From assembly GCA_020725265.1 (NCBI GenBank), contig DYFK01000003.1, forward strand, positions 124,001 through 188,000: a stretch of 64,000 bases of DNA. Reading direction: 5' to 3'. Shown piece after piece: positions 55,925-64,000 of the stretch. The DNA is from Hydrogenophilus sp. GTDB taxonomy: Bacteria; Pseudomonadota; Gammaproteobacteria; Burkholderiales; Thiobacillaceae. Every line of letters begins with the position of its first letter. Position 1 is the stretch's first letter. A program made the translations under genes and the position numbers. The notes beneath the pieces were generated by a model. The model made no database searches. It saw nothing but the letters and a program-made list of their open reading frames with translations, and was not told the origin of the DNA.

Positions 55925-56016
55925 ACGCCGCCACCGGCAACCGTCATCGAACCCGGGTGGCGACCGTCCCGTGCCCGGCCTATGCTTGATCGGGTCATCG
56001 CCATCGGGGAATCGTC

Positions 56017-56790
56017 ATGATCAAGCCCAGCCTGCGTCGGGCCAAGCTGAAGGAACTCGCGGGGTTCGAAGTCACCGGCCGGTTCGAGGACAACCTCTAC
56101 CGGCTCACCTGCATCACCGGCGAACTGCTGGGCGCGCGTCGGGTTTCGCTGATGCTGCTCGACTCCGGTGCCGAACGTGAAGCCCGCCTGAAGCTGGCGG
56201 CGCTCTATGGCGAATTGCCGGAAACCGCCTGGAAGGAGGAAACCCCGCCCGGGCAGGGCATCGCCGGTCACGTCCTGGCCAGCGGCGACAGCCTGCACGT
56301 TGCCGACATCGACGTGTCCCGCTGGCGGACGTTGGCGCGTCGGCGCGGCGACCGGCCCGGCGGTTTCCTGTCTTGCCCGATCGGCCAACCCGAGCAACCG
56401 GTCGGCGTGCTCAACGTCAGCGAGCCGATCGAACGCGCCGCTTTCAGCCGCGGCGATCTCGACACCGCAGAACTGGCCGCGCTGCTGATCGACCGCGCCA
56501 TCCAGGTCGCGCGCCTGCGCCGGATGCTGGATTCCCGGTTCGCGCAGATGGCGTTCACGCTGGAAGGCGCCGCCGATGCCTGCTCGGTGCTATCGTTGTC
56601 GGCGCACGAGCCGGACCGGGTCGCGCGCATGCTGGCGAAGGCGTTCTACCGGGAATTGCGCCATTGCGGGTTCACGTCCAACCAGATCATCCGCGCCGCC
56701 GGCGAGATCATTTCCGAGCTCACCGGCAGCCTCAACCGCCACCGCGACCGGCTGCGCGAACACAAGGCGGGCGGTCGCCCGCCGGAATGA
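56017..56790 (+). CDS. GAF-domain protein
   Basis: 257 residues. Residues about 20-175 form a GAF domain (ELLGARRVSLMLLDSGAERE, GQGIAGHVLASGDSLHVADI, CPIGQPEQPVGVLNVSEP); the C-terminal 80 residues are helical and basic. No output domain is fused, so it probably signals by protein contact. Ligand unknown. Convergent with the beta-helix protein gene (4 bp apart). Confidence 0.82.
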   Translation: MIKPSLRRAKLKELAGFEVTGRFEDNLYRLTCITGELLGARRVSLMLLDSGAEREARLKLAALYGELPETAWKEETPPGQGIAGHVLASGDSLHVADIDVSRWRTLARRRGDRPGGFLSCPIGQPEQPVGVLNVSEPIERAAFSRGDLDTAELAALLIDRAIQVARLRRMLDSRFAQMAFTLEGAADACSVLSLSAHEPDRVARMLAKAFYRELRHCGFTSNQIIRAAGEIISELTGSLNRHRDRLREHKAGGRPPE

Positions 56791-56794
56791 GCGC

Positions 56795-58363
56795 TCAGCC
56801 GCGCCCGCGCAAGCGGCGCGCCGACACGCCGGCCAGCGCCAGACCGAGCAGGGCCAGACCCCAGCCACCGAGCATCGGCACCGGCACCGGCGCGGAAACC
56901 GGTGGTTGAACCGGTCCGGGCAACGCGAAATCCTGCTCGACCGCGCCGATGTCGCAAGTCGACTGACTGTCGTTATTGCCGTCGAGCGGGCGGCTGACGC
57001 CGCGCTGGTCGCCGGTCAGCGCCGCCGCCGAGAAATCCTCGCAGGCGCCGGCCGGCACGGCATCGATCGCCGGGCTGCCGACGTAGAGCGCGTGGGTCAT
57101 GGTCGAGCCGCCGTAATTCGCCAGAGGCGCCAGCATCGGATTGGTGTTCGGCAGGCTGAAGCCGGTGCAACTGCCATCGCCGGCCAGATTCACGCCAAGC
57201 GCGGTGGGCGCGACATCGAACGCGCAGTCGCCACCCGACAGGTTGCCGGCGATGATCGAATTCAGCACCTCACGCGTCGCGCCACCGATATTGATGTTGA
57301 TCACCAGGCCCCCGCCGGAGCCGGATGCCGAGTTGCCGCTGATGGTGCTGTAGCCGATGCGCATCGCCGTCGAATTCCAGATGCCGCCGCCGTTGCTGGC
57401 GGAATTGCCGGAAACCGTGCTGTTGAACACCAGGAGTTCGTCGGCGATGTTGGTGCTCAGGATGCCGCCGCCGGAACCAGTCGCCGTGTTGTTGGAAATC
57501 GTGCTCTCGATGACGCGCAGCCCACCGAAGTTGTAGGCGCCGCCACCGTGGCTGTTGGAGAGGTTGCCGTCGACCGTCGAGCGGAGCAGGGTCGTCAATC
57601 CATCCGAGGAAGCCAGCATCAGACCGCCGCCGCTGTCGGTGGACAGATTCCCCGAGATCACGCTGTCCTCCACCAGCATGCTGGCGCCGCCGAAGCGAAT
57701 GCCGCCGCCGCCATTGATGCCGATGGTGGAATTGTTCGTGACGGCGGTATTCGTGAGCACGGCGGTGGACGCGGTCTCGATGACCAGACCGCCACCCGCG
57801 CCGTATGCCTGACTGTCCGAGATGGTGACGCCATCGGCCACCAGGTTGGCGTTGGCCCAGACCAGCAGCGCCCCGCCCCAGCCGCCAAAGCCCGCGCCAT
57901 CGGCGCAGCCATTGACCAAGGTGATGTCGTTGAGGGTCAGGCTGCCGCCGTTCGCCACGTGCGCGATGCGGAACTCGCCGACGTCGGTCACGCCATCCAG
58001 CGTGCAGGTCAGGCCGGGATCACGCAGGATGGTGGCGCCATTGCCGTCGATGGTGATGTCGCCCAGGATCACCGGCAGGCCGTTGGCACCCTGGGTGGTG
58101 TTGTCGGCCTCGGTCAGCGGGATCACGCCGGAGACCGACAGCACGATGACATCGGCGCCACTGCCAGCGGCGCAACCGGCCACCGGCGCGTCGGTATTGG
58201 CGGCGGTGATCGCGTCGCGCAACGAGCAGCCGGGACCACCGGTGCCACCGGACAGGCTGTCCACGGTGATCGTGGCCGACAGTGCCGGCTGCGCGGCCAG
58301 CAACGATACGGCGGAAAGGAATCCTGAAAATCGAGCAACCCGCGTCATCCGGACGGAAGGCAT
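56795..58363 (-). CDS. Secreted beta-helix protein with IPTL-CTERM-like tail
   Basis: 522 residues from the ATG at 58363 (CAGGGATTGCC before it). A signal peptide (SGFLSAVSLLAAQPALSA) is followed by a right-handed parallel beta-helix of repeats rich in Gly/Asn/Thr/Ser (NSTVSGNSASNGGGIWN, STISGNSASGSGGGL). The end VPMLGGWGLALLGLALAGVSARRLRGRG matches the IPTL-CTERM type of sorting signal, related to PEP-CTERM. It may be an adhesin or polysaccharide-binding surface protein. Confidence 0.85.
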   Translation of the reverse strand: MPSVRMTRVARFSGFLSAVSLLAAQPALSATITVDSLSGGTGGPGCSLRDAITAANTDAPVAGCAAGSGADVIVLSVSGVIPLTEADNTTQGANGLPVILGDITIDGNGATILRDPGLTCTLDGVTDVGEFRIAHVANGGSLTLNDITLVNGCADGAGFGGWGGALLVWANANLVADGVTISDSQAYGAGGGLVIETASTAVLTNTAVTNNSTIGINGGGGIRFGGASMLVEDSVISGNLSTDSGGGLMLASSDGLTTLLRSTVDGNLSNSHGGGAYNFGGLRVIESTISNNTATGSGGGILSTNIADELLVFNSTVSGNSASNGGGIWNSTAMRIGYSTISGNSASGSGGGLVININIGGATREVLNSIIAGNLSGGDCAFDVAPTALGVNLAGDGSCTGFSLPNTNPMLAPLANYGGSTMTHALYVGSPAIDAVPAGACEDFSAAALTGDQRGVSRPLDGNNDSQSTCDIGAVEQDFALPGPVQPPVSAPVPVPMLGGWGLALLGLALAGVSARRLRGRG

Positions 58364-58492
58364 GGCAATCCCTGTTTGTTGTTTGGGGGTGCGCATCATA
58401 GGTGGCGCCCGGAAAACTTCGCAAGCGCGGGCCGGAACGGATCATCCGGCTGCCTCCCGACCGATCCGGGGCGGCCGGTCTTCAGGCCCGGC

Positions 58493-59467
58493 TCAGCCGC
58501 CGGTGGTATTCATGAAGCGCACCAGTTTGCGCGGCGCGTCCACGAAATCATGGCGCTCGGGCTTGAGATCGATGGCGTTCCGGATCGCCTCGGTCAGCTC
58601 GGCGTCGTTGGCGCCGGCACGCATCAGGGCGCGGAAATCGACGCGTTCCTCCTGGCCCAGGCACAGATGCAGGACGCCATCGACGGTCAGGCGCACGCGG
58701 TTGCAGGTTTCGCAGAAATGCTGGGAAATCGGCGTGATGAAGCCGACCGTGAAACGGCCGTCCGGTGTGCCCAGGTAGCGTGCCGGGCCGCCGCCGCGCA
58801 TGACCGTGTCGACCAGGCCGAAGCGGTCCCGCAGGCGCGCCTTGACCGGTTGCAGGTCCAGATACCCCATCTGGCGGGCGGTGTCGCCCATCGGCATGAC
58901 CTCGATCAGGCGCAGCACGAAACCTCGTTCCATGCACCAGGCGACGATGTTGTCGATCTCGTCGGCGTTCTCGCGCATCGCCACCATGTTCACCTTGATC
59001 GGCGAGAAACCGGCGGCGCGGCCGGCCTCCAGGCCGGCCAGGATGCGGTCGAGCACGGGCCGGCCGTTGATCTTCTCGACCCGCTCCGGGCGCAGCGAAT
59101 CCAGGCTGACGTTGAGCCGGCTGACGCCGGCGCGCTTGAGGTCGGCGGCCATGGTGGCCAGACGGGTGGCGTTGGTGGACAGCGACAGATCCTCGATGCC
59201 GGGCAACCGCGCGACCCGTTCGCACAACTCGACCACGCCGCGCCGCAGCAACGGTTCGCCGCCGGTGAAGCGGACGCGCTTGAGGCCAAGCCCGGCGAAC
59301 AGCCCGAGCAGGCGCTCGATTTCGTCGAAGGTCAGCCAGTGCGCCGGCACCTCGAAGCCCTTGAAGCCTTCCGGGATGCAATAGGCGCAGCGCAGGTCGC
59401 AACGGTCGGTGACCGACAGGCGGAGGTATTCGATACGGCGACCGAAACGGTCGATCAGGGCGGACAT
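58493..59467 (-). CDS. moaA: GTP 3',8-cyclase MoaA
   Basis: 324 residues from the ATG at 59467 (MSALIDRFGRRIEYLRLSVT). Radical-SAM cluster motif CDLRCAYC, the second Fe-S cysteines CNRVR...CLG, and the C-terminal GG. It makes the precursor of molybdopterin from GTP with MoaC. Divergent from mobB-moeA-moaD. Confidence 0.96.
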   Translation of the reverse strand: MSALIDRFGRRIEYLRLSVTDRCDLRCAYCIPEGFKGFEVPAHWLTFDEIERLLGLFAGLGLKRVRFTGGEPLLRRGVVELCERVARLPGIEDLSLSTNATRLATMAADLKRAGVSRLNVSLDSLRPERVEKINGRPVLDRILAGLEAGRAAGFSPIKVNMVAMRENADEIDNIVAWCMERGFVLRLIEVMPMGDTARQMGYLDLQPVKARLRDRFGLVDTVMRGGGPARYLGTPDGRFTVGFITPISQHFCETCNRVRLTVDGVLHLCLGQEERVDFRALMRAGANDAELTEAIRNAIDLKPERHDFVDAPRKLVRFMNTTGG

Positions 59468-59660
59468 GGCGGGAGACACCGGAAAAACATGGGTCGACTA
59501 TAGTCCCGGCCCCGATGCCGGAAAAGCGCATAGTTGACCGACGTCAATTCCTTCCGGGCGGCTCCGGCCCGACCACGGCCACGCCTTCGGCGCCGCCGAT
59601 TCCCTCGCTCCCGCGCAGCGCCTATCATTGCCGCCTTCGCCACCTCCGACGCCCGCCTCC

Positions 59661-60158
59661 ATGAAAGCCCTCGGCTTCGCCGGCTACAGCGGCAGCGGCA
59701 AGACCACGCTGATCGAACGCCTGCTGCCCGCCCTGCTCGCCGCCGGCCTGCGCGTATCCACGATCAAGCAGAGTCATCATGACGTCGCCGTCGACGTGCC
59801 CGGCAAGGACTCCTGGCGCCACCGCGCCGCCGGCGCCCAGGAAACGCTGTTGACCTCGCCATACCGCTGGCAACTGGTCGGCGAACTGCGTGGCGCGCCG
59901 GAACCCGATCTGGCCGCGCATCTGGCCCGGCTGGCGCCCTGCGACCTGGTGCTGGTGGAGGGCTTCCGGCATGCCGACCTCGACAAGATCGAGGTCTGGC
60001 GCGCCGCCAACGGCCAACCCTGGCTACATCCCGAGGACGCGCGCTGCGTCGCGCTGGCCGCCGACGCCCAGGCACCAGGCGCGGCGCCGCCGCGGTTCGG
60101 GCTCGACGACCTCGAAGGACTGAGCGCCTTCATTCTCGACTGGATGAAAAGACCATGA
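59661..60158 (+). CDS. mobB: Molybdopterin-guanine dinucleotide biosynthesis adapter MobB
   Basis: 165 residues from the ATG at 59661. P-loop GYSGSGKTT, LLPALLAAGLRVSTIKQSHH and DLVLVEGFRHADLDKIEVWR are typical MobB motifs. It binds GTP and supports MobA. Overlaps moeA by ATGA. Confidence 0.94.
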   Translation: MKALGFAGYSGSGKTTLIERLLPALLAAGLRVSTIKQSHHDVAVDVPGKDSWRHRAAGAQETLLTSPYRWQLVGELRGAPEPDLAAHLARLAPCDLVLVEGFRHADLDKIEVWRAANGQPWLHPEDARCVALAADAQAPGAAPPRFGLDDLEGLSAFILDWMKRP

Positions 60159-61351
60159 GTGAACTGCTTGGCGTGGACGCCGCCCGCGCGCGTCTGCTCG
60201 ACTCGGCCACGCCGGTGGCGGAAACCGAAACCGTGGCCGCCGACGCTGCCCTCGGCCGCGTGCTGGCCGCGCCACTGATCTCGCAAGTCACCGTGCCGCC
60301 GCTCGACAATTCGGCGATGGACGGCTACGCCGTGCGCCTGGCCGATTGCGCCGACGGCGCCTGGCTGCCGGTCGCCCAGCGCATTCCCGCCGGCGCCCTC
60401 GGCGCGCCGCTGGCGGCGGGCACGGCGGCGCGCATCTTCACCGGCGCGCCGGTGCCGGACGGTGTCGACACCGTGGTCATGCAGGAAGATTGCGAGACCG
60501 ACGGCGACCGCGTGCGCGTCGTCCGCGCGCCCGCCGCCGGCGCCAACATCCGCCGCGCCGGCGAGGACATCCGCGCCGGCCAGGGCGTGCTCGATGCCGG
60601 CACCCGGCTCGGTCCGGCGCAACTGGGCGTCGCCGCCTCGGTCGGCGCCACCACGCTGACCGTGTACCGGCGCCCACGCGTCGCGGTGTTCTTCACCGGC
60701 GACGAAATCGTGTTGCCCGGCCAGCCGCTGGCACCCGGCCGCATCTACAACTCCAATCGCGCCAGCCTGCTCGCGCTGCTCGGCCAGCTCGGCGTCGAGG
60801 TGATCGACCTGGGCCAGGTGCCGGACCGGCTCGATGCCACCCGCGCCACCCTGGAAGCGGCCAGCCGGCAAGCCGACGTGGTCATCACCAGCGGTGGCGT
60901 TTCGGTCGGCGAGGAGGACCACGTGCGCGCCGCCCTGGAAAGCCTGGGCCGGGTCGATCTCTGGAAGGTCAACATGAAACCGGGCAAACCGCTGGTGCGC
61001 GGCCGCGTCGGTGACGCCGATTTCCTCGGCCTGCCCGGCAATCCGGTATCCGCCTTCGTCGTCTTCTGCCTGTTCGCGCGGCCGTTCCTGCTCAAGCGCA
61101 TGGGCGCCACGCCGGCGCCGATGCTCGCGTATCCGGTCGTCGCCGGCTTCGACCGGCGCAAGCCCGGGCAGCGCCGCGAATTCCTGCGCGCGCGCATCGA
61201 GGATGGCCGCGTCGTGCTGTTCCCGAACCAGAGTTCCGGCGTGCTCACCTCGCTGGCCTGGGCCGACGGCCTGGTCGACCTGGACGCCGACGTCACCGTC
61301 GCGGCCGGCGATCCGGTCCGCTTCCTGTCCCTACCGGAGTTGCTGGCATGA
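60155..61351 (+). CDS. moeA: Molybdopterin molybdenumtransferase MoeA
   Basis: 398 residues. NSAMDGYAVR, TGAPVPDGVDTVVMQED, FFTGDEIV, ITSGGVSVGEEDHV and LPGNPVSAFVVFCLFARPFL are MoeA signatures. It inserts molybdate into adenylated molybdopterin. Overlaps mobB and moaD by ATGA on both sides. Confidence 0.96.
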   Translation: MSELLGVDAARARLLDSATPVAETETVAADAALGRVLAAPLISQVTVPPLDNSAMDGYAVRLADCADGAWLPVAQRIPAGALGAPLAAGTAARIFTGAPVPDGVDTVVMQEDCETDGDRVRVVRAPAAGANIRRAGEDIRAGQGVLDAGTRLGPAQLGVAASVGATTLTVYRRPRVAVFFTGDEIVLPGQPLAPGRIYNSNRASLLALLGQLGVEVIDLGQVPDRLDATRATLEAASRQADVVITSGGVSVGEEDHVRAALESLGRVDLWKVNMKPGKPLVRGRVGDADFLGLPGNPVSAFVVFCLFARPFLLKRMGATPAPMLAYPVVAGFDRRKPGQRREFLRARIEDGRVVLFPNQSSGVLTSLAWADGLVDLDADVTVAAGDPVRFLSLPELLA

Positions 61352-61605
61352 ACGTCAAGCTGCTGTACTTCGCCCGTTTGCGGGAAACCTTCGGCGTCTC
61401 CGGCGAGGATTTCGTCCTGTCGGCCGACACCGCCACCGTCGCCGATCTGGTCGGCCAGTTGCGCGCGCGCAGCGATATCTGGGCAACGGAACTGGCCGAA
61501 GGACGCGCCTGGCGGGTCGCGGTCAATCAGGACATCGCCGGGCCGGACACCGCGCTGGCCCATGGCGACGAAGTCGCGATCTTTCCGCCCGTGACCGGCG
61601 GCTGA
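61348..61605 (+). CDS. moaD: Molybdopterin synthase sulfur carrier subunit MoaD
   Basis: 85 residues, beta-grasp fold (NVKLLYFARLRETFGVSGED; HGDEVAIFPPVTGG). The C-terminal Gly-Gly is the site of thiocarboxylation. Usually paired with moaE, which is not found here. Confidence 0.94.
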   Translation: MNVKLLYFARLRETFGVSGEDFVLSADTATVADLVGQLRARSDIWATELAEGRAWRVAVNQDIAGPDTALAHGDEVAIFPPVTGG

Positions 61606-61615
61606 CCCACGCCGC

Positions 61616-62983
61616 ATGCGCGACGACGACACCCTGTCGCTGCGCCAGCAGCTGGTCAACTGGCTGTTCACCCCGCTGTTCCTGCTACTGCTGTTCTCCA
61701 CCGTCACCGGCTACATGGCGGCAGTCACCCTGTCCAACAAACCCTATGACCTGGTCCTGATCGAGCGCGCGCGCCTGCTGGCGCGCCACTACGCGACGCA
61801 ACCGGCGCCGCGCGCGGAGGCGGACGCGGTGCCGCGTTTCGCCGACGAGGAGCCGCATTTCCGCTACGCCATCCACGCCGCCGACGGTGTCCGCCTGGCC
61901 GCCAGCGGCATCCTGCCGACGCCGCGCCCGGCCGACTACCGGCATGACGGCCCGCACCTGCGCGACACCCGGTTCAAGGATGAACGCCTGCGCCTGGCGA
62001 CGTTGCGGGTGACCGACGCGCGCGGCGAAATCCTGCTGGTCCAGGTCGCGGAGCCGATCGAGGCGCGTCTGACCCTGGGCCGCAGCATCCTTGGCAACAT
62101 CGTCATTCCCCAGTTCATCTTCATCGTCATCGCCGGCATCGCCGTCTGGATCGGCCTCAAGCGCGGCTTCGAACCGCTCGAACGACTGCGTCGGGAAGTC
62201 GCGGGACGGCCGCGCAACGACCTCAGCCCGCTCGACGAGAACCGGGCGCCGGACGAGGTGCGGCCGCTGATCCACGAGGTCAACGCCCTGATCGAGCGGC
62301 TCAAGGCGATGATGGAAACCCAGCGCCGCTTCGTCGCCGACGCCGCCCATCAGTTGCGCACCCCCTTCGCCGGCCTCAAGGCCCAGGCCGAACTGGCCAA
62401 GCGCGAGCCAGTGCCGGAGCCGGTGCGCGAGGCGCTCGAACGCATCTGCGTCAGCGCCCAGCGTTGCAGCCGGCTGGTCAACCAGTTGCTGACCCTGGCG
62501 CGCAACGAACCGGAAGCGCGCCTGGAGCCGGCCAGCGTCCGTCTCGATCTGGCCGAACTGGCGCGCGAGGGCGCCGCGCATTGGGTGCCGGAAGCGCTGC
62601 GCCGGGACATCGACCTCGGTTTCGAAAGCGGCGACCGCCCCCGCTACCTGTCCGCCGACGAAGCCGGTCTCAACGACCTGCTCGACAACCTGATCGACAA
62701 CGCCATCCGCTACAGCCCGGCCGGCGGCCACATCACCGTGCGCGTCGGCGACGACGACGGCGCGCCCTGGTTGCAGGTGGAGGATGATGGCCCCGGCATC
62801 CCGGTCGCCGAGCGCGAGCGGGTGTTCGAGCGGTTTCAGCGCAACGCCGACAGCGACCAGCCCGGCAGCGGGCTCGGCCTCGCCATCGTCCGCGAAGTCG
62901 CGGCCCGGCATGGCGCCAGCGTCGAGATCGGCGACGGCCGCCTGGGCGGCGCCCTGTTCACGGTGCGCTTTCCGCGCGCCTGA
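61616..62983 (+). CDS. Sensor histidine kinase (TctE/QseC-like)
   Basis: 455 residues. TM1 (WLFTPLFLLLLFSTVTGYM), a periplasmic sensor (about 40-155), TM2 (VIPQFIFIVIAGIAVWIGL), a HAMP-like linker, H-box FVADAAHQLRTPFAGLK, and an ATPase domain with NAIRYSPAGG, DDGPGIP and GSGLGLAIV. All motifs are intact. Its signal is unknown. It begins 10 bp after moaD, without its own response regulator in the window. Confidence 0.9.
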   Translation: MRDDDTLSLRQQLVNWLFTPLFLLLLFSTVTGYMAAVTLSNKPYDLVLIERARLLARHYATQPAPRAEADAVPRFADEEPHFRYAIHAADGVRLAASGILPTPRPADYRHDGPHLRDTRFKDERLRLATLRVTDARGEILLVQVAEPIEARLTLGRSILGNIVIPQFIFIVIAGIAVWIGLKRGFEPLERLRREVAGRPRNDLSPLDENRAPDEVRPLIHEVNALIERLKAMMETQRRFVADAAHQLRTPFAGLKAQAELAKREPVPEPVREALERICVSAQRCSRLVNQLLTLARNEPEARLEPASVRLDLAELAREGAAHWVPEALRRDIDLGFESGDRPRYLSADEAGLNDLLDNLIDNAIRYSPAGGHITVRVGDDDGAPWLQVEDDGPGIPVAERERVFERFQRNADSDQPGSGLGLAIVREVAARHGASVEIGDGRLGGALFTVRFPRA

Positions 62984-63011
62984 GGGGGAATGCCCGAGCC
63001 GGCGCGCCGGC

Positions 63012-64000
63012 TCAGTGGTGGTGATGGCCGCGCGGCGGCTCGCGGCGGAAATCGAGATGGCCGTCGATCAGCGTGTACTGCACGCGGCCGCGCATCTCGA
63101 AACCGAGGTAGGGACTGTTCTTGCCCAGACTGGCCAGGCTGGCCGCGCTCACCAGCCAGTGCGCGTCGGGATCGAACAGGCACAGGTCGGCGGGCTGGCC
63201 GGCGGCGACGCGGCCGGCCTCGATGCCGAGGATGCCGGCCGGCCGGTGGCTGATGTAGCCGAGCGCGCGCGTCAGCGGCAGGCCGGCCTCGGCCGCCCAC
63301 TTCAGGGTCAGCGGCAGCAGCAGTTCGACACCGGTGGCGCCCGGCTCCGCTTCCTGGAACGGTTTTTCCTTGGCGTCGTCGTCGACCGGCGCGTGGTCCG
63401 AGCAGATCGCGTCGATGGTGCCGTCGGCCAGGCCCTGGCGGATGGCGTCGCGGTCGCGCTGGCTGCGCAACGGCGGAACCAGGTGGCAGTGGGCGTTGAA
63501 ATCCGCGGTATCCATTTCCGACAGGTGGATGTAGTGCGCGCCAACGTCGCAGGTGATCGGCAGGCCGTCGTGCTTGGCGCGCCGCACCATCTCGATGCCG
63601 GCGCGGCTGGACAGGCGCGCCAGATGCACGCGCGCGCCGGTCTCGCGCACCAGCAGCAGGATGGTGGCCAGCGCCACCGTCTCGGCCGGCACCGGAATCG
63701 CCGGCAGGCCCAGGCGGGCGGCGACCACGCCATCATGGGCGACGCCCTCGCGCGCCAGATGCGGATCTTGCGGGCGCAGCCAGATCGGCAGCTCGAAGGT
63801 CTTGGCGTATTCCATCGCGCGCAGCAGCACCTGAGTATCGACCAGCGGCGCGTCGGCCTGGCTGAAGGCCACGCAGCCGGCCTCGTTGAGCTCGGCCATC
63901 TCGGTCAGGCGTTCGCCCTTGAGCTGGCGGGTGAGCGCGCCGATCGGATACACGCGCGGCCCCGGCATGTGCTTGGCGCGGAACTTGAGCATTTCCACCA
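63012..64000 (-). CDS. Dihydroorotase (PyrC/PyrX-like), C-terminal part
   Basis: About 330 residues visible; the 5' end is beyond the right edge. TIM-barrel amidohydrolase with VYPIGALTRQLKGERLTEMA, PPLRSQRDRDAIRQGLADGT, ICSDHAPVDDDAKEKPF and GATGVELLLPLTLKWA. The usual carboxylated-Lys/HCED region reads WLRPQDPHLAREGVAHDG, more like the non-catalytic PyrX partner of aspartate carbamoyltransferase, but the catalytic-type DHAP is kept. Tail ends RGHHHH. The HxH metal site is outside the window, so activity cannot be decided. pyrB is expected upstream. Confidence 0.8.
   Translation of the reverse strand, partial: VEMLKFRAKHMPGPRVYPIGALTRQLKGERLTEMAELNEAGCVAFSQADAPLVDTQVLLRAMEYAKTFELPIWLRPQDPHLAREGVAHDGVVAARLGLPAIPVPAETVALATILLLVRETGARVHLARLSSRAGIEMVRRAKHDGLPITCDVGAHYIHLSEMDTADFNAHCHLVPPLRSQRDRDAIRQGLADGTIDAICSDHAPVDDDAKEKPFQEAEPGATGVELLLPLTLKWAAEAGLPLTRALGYISHRPAGILGIEAGRVAAGQPADLCLFDPDAHWLVSAASLASLGKNSPYLGFEMRGRVQYTLIDGHLDFRREPPRGHHHH

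Overview
The window is high-GC proteobacterial DNA with dense genes, many ATGA stop/start overlaps and very little spacer. Gene content fits a betaproteobacterium (or a close gammaproteobacterial relative) that fixes CO2: a form II RuBisCO with its CbbQ/CbbO activase and a divergent CbbR, an exosortase-A type exopolysaccharide locus with PEP-CTERM proteins, several c-di-GMP genes, and ordinary housekeeping genes (argB, aroG, dnaX-ybaB-recR, purB, greB, moaA, moeA). The genus cannot be fixed from the sequence; a chemolithoautotroph of the Thiobacillus/Rhodocyclaceae kind is an inference.

Layout. 1-650: start of gltB (cut by the left edge). 865-1953: a small coiled-coil protein and a rhodanese-ankyrin fusion. 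1985-7734: cbbM-cbbQ-cbbO on the minus strand with divergent cbbR. 7753-9796: bufferin-type RiPP operon bufA-bufB-bufC, whose precursor carries ten [E/D]GKCG motifs. 10005-11928: hsp20, argB, an 82-bp tandem duplication, queD. 12200-19792: four coupled genes (transglutaminase-DUF2126, circularly permuted ATP-grasp/alpha-E fusion, transglutaminase, class I glutamine amidotransferase), a probable amide-ligase/peptide system of unknown product. 19705-22525: an FAD oxidoreductase and an unknown conserved protein. 22553-27361: a c-di-GMP block, with a c-di-GMP-I riboswitch leading a DUF1631 gene and an EAL-HDOD gene, next to a divergent haem-sensor diguanylate cyclase. 27339-32536: gluQ, two PEP-CTERM proteins, prlC, a DUF4124/glutaredoxin protein. 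32560-41356: eight-gene XrtA-type EPS locus on the minus strand, without the exosortase gene itself. 41453-43413: two small unknown genes, mlaA, greB. 43470-47300: response regulator, Cys/His-rich exported peptide, TolC-like lipoprotein and multicopper oxidase (probably copper handling). 47361-48601: a Phe leader peptide with attenuator and aroG. 48647-51998: 4.5S RNA (ffs), pagL, dnaX-ybaB-recR. 52018-58363: HDOD protein, purB, thioredoxin-TPR (cnoX), GAF protein, IPTL-CTERM beta-helix protein. 58493-62983: moaA and divergent mobB-moeA-moaD plus an orphan histidine kinase. 63012-64000: dihydroorotase-like gene (cut by the right edge).

Non-coding features are unusually informative: a clear c-di-GMP-I riboswitch, a phenylalanine attenuator before aroG, an SRP RNA, three arrays of 7-bp repeats arranged as inverted repeats at gene junctions, a REP-like palindrome lying in frame inside cbbO, and an 82-bp tandem repeat that encodes a 26-residue peptide twice and ends in a hairpin abutting the queD start codon. 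No insertion sequence, tRNA, rRNA or CRISPR array was found.
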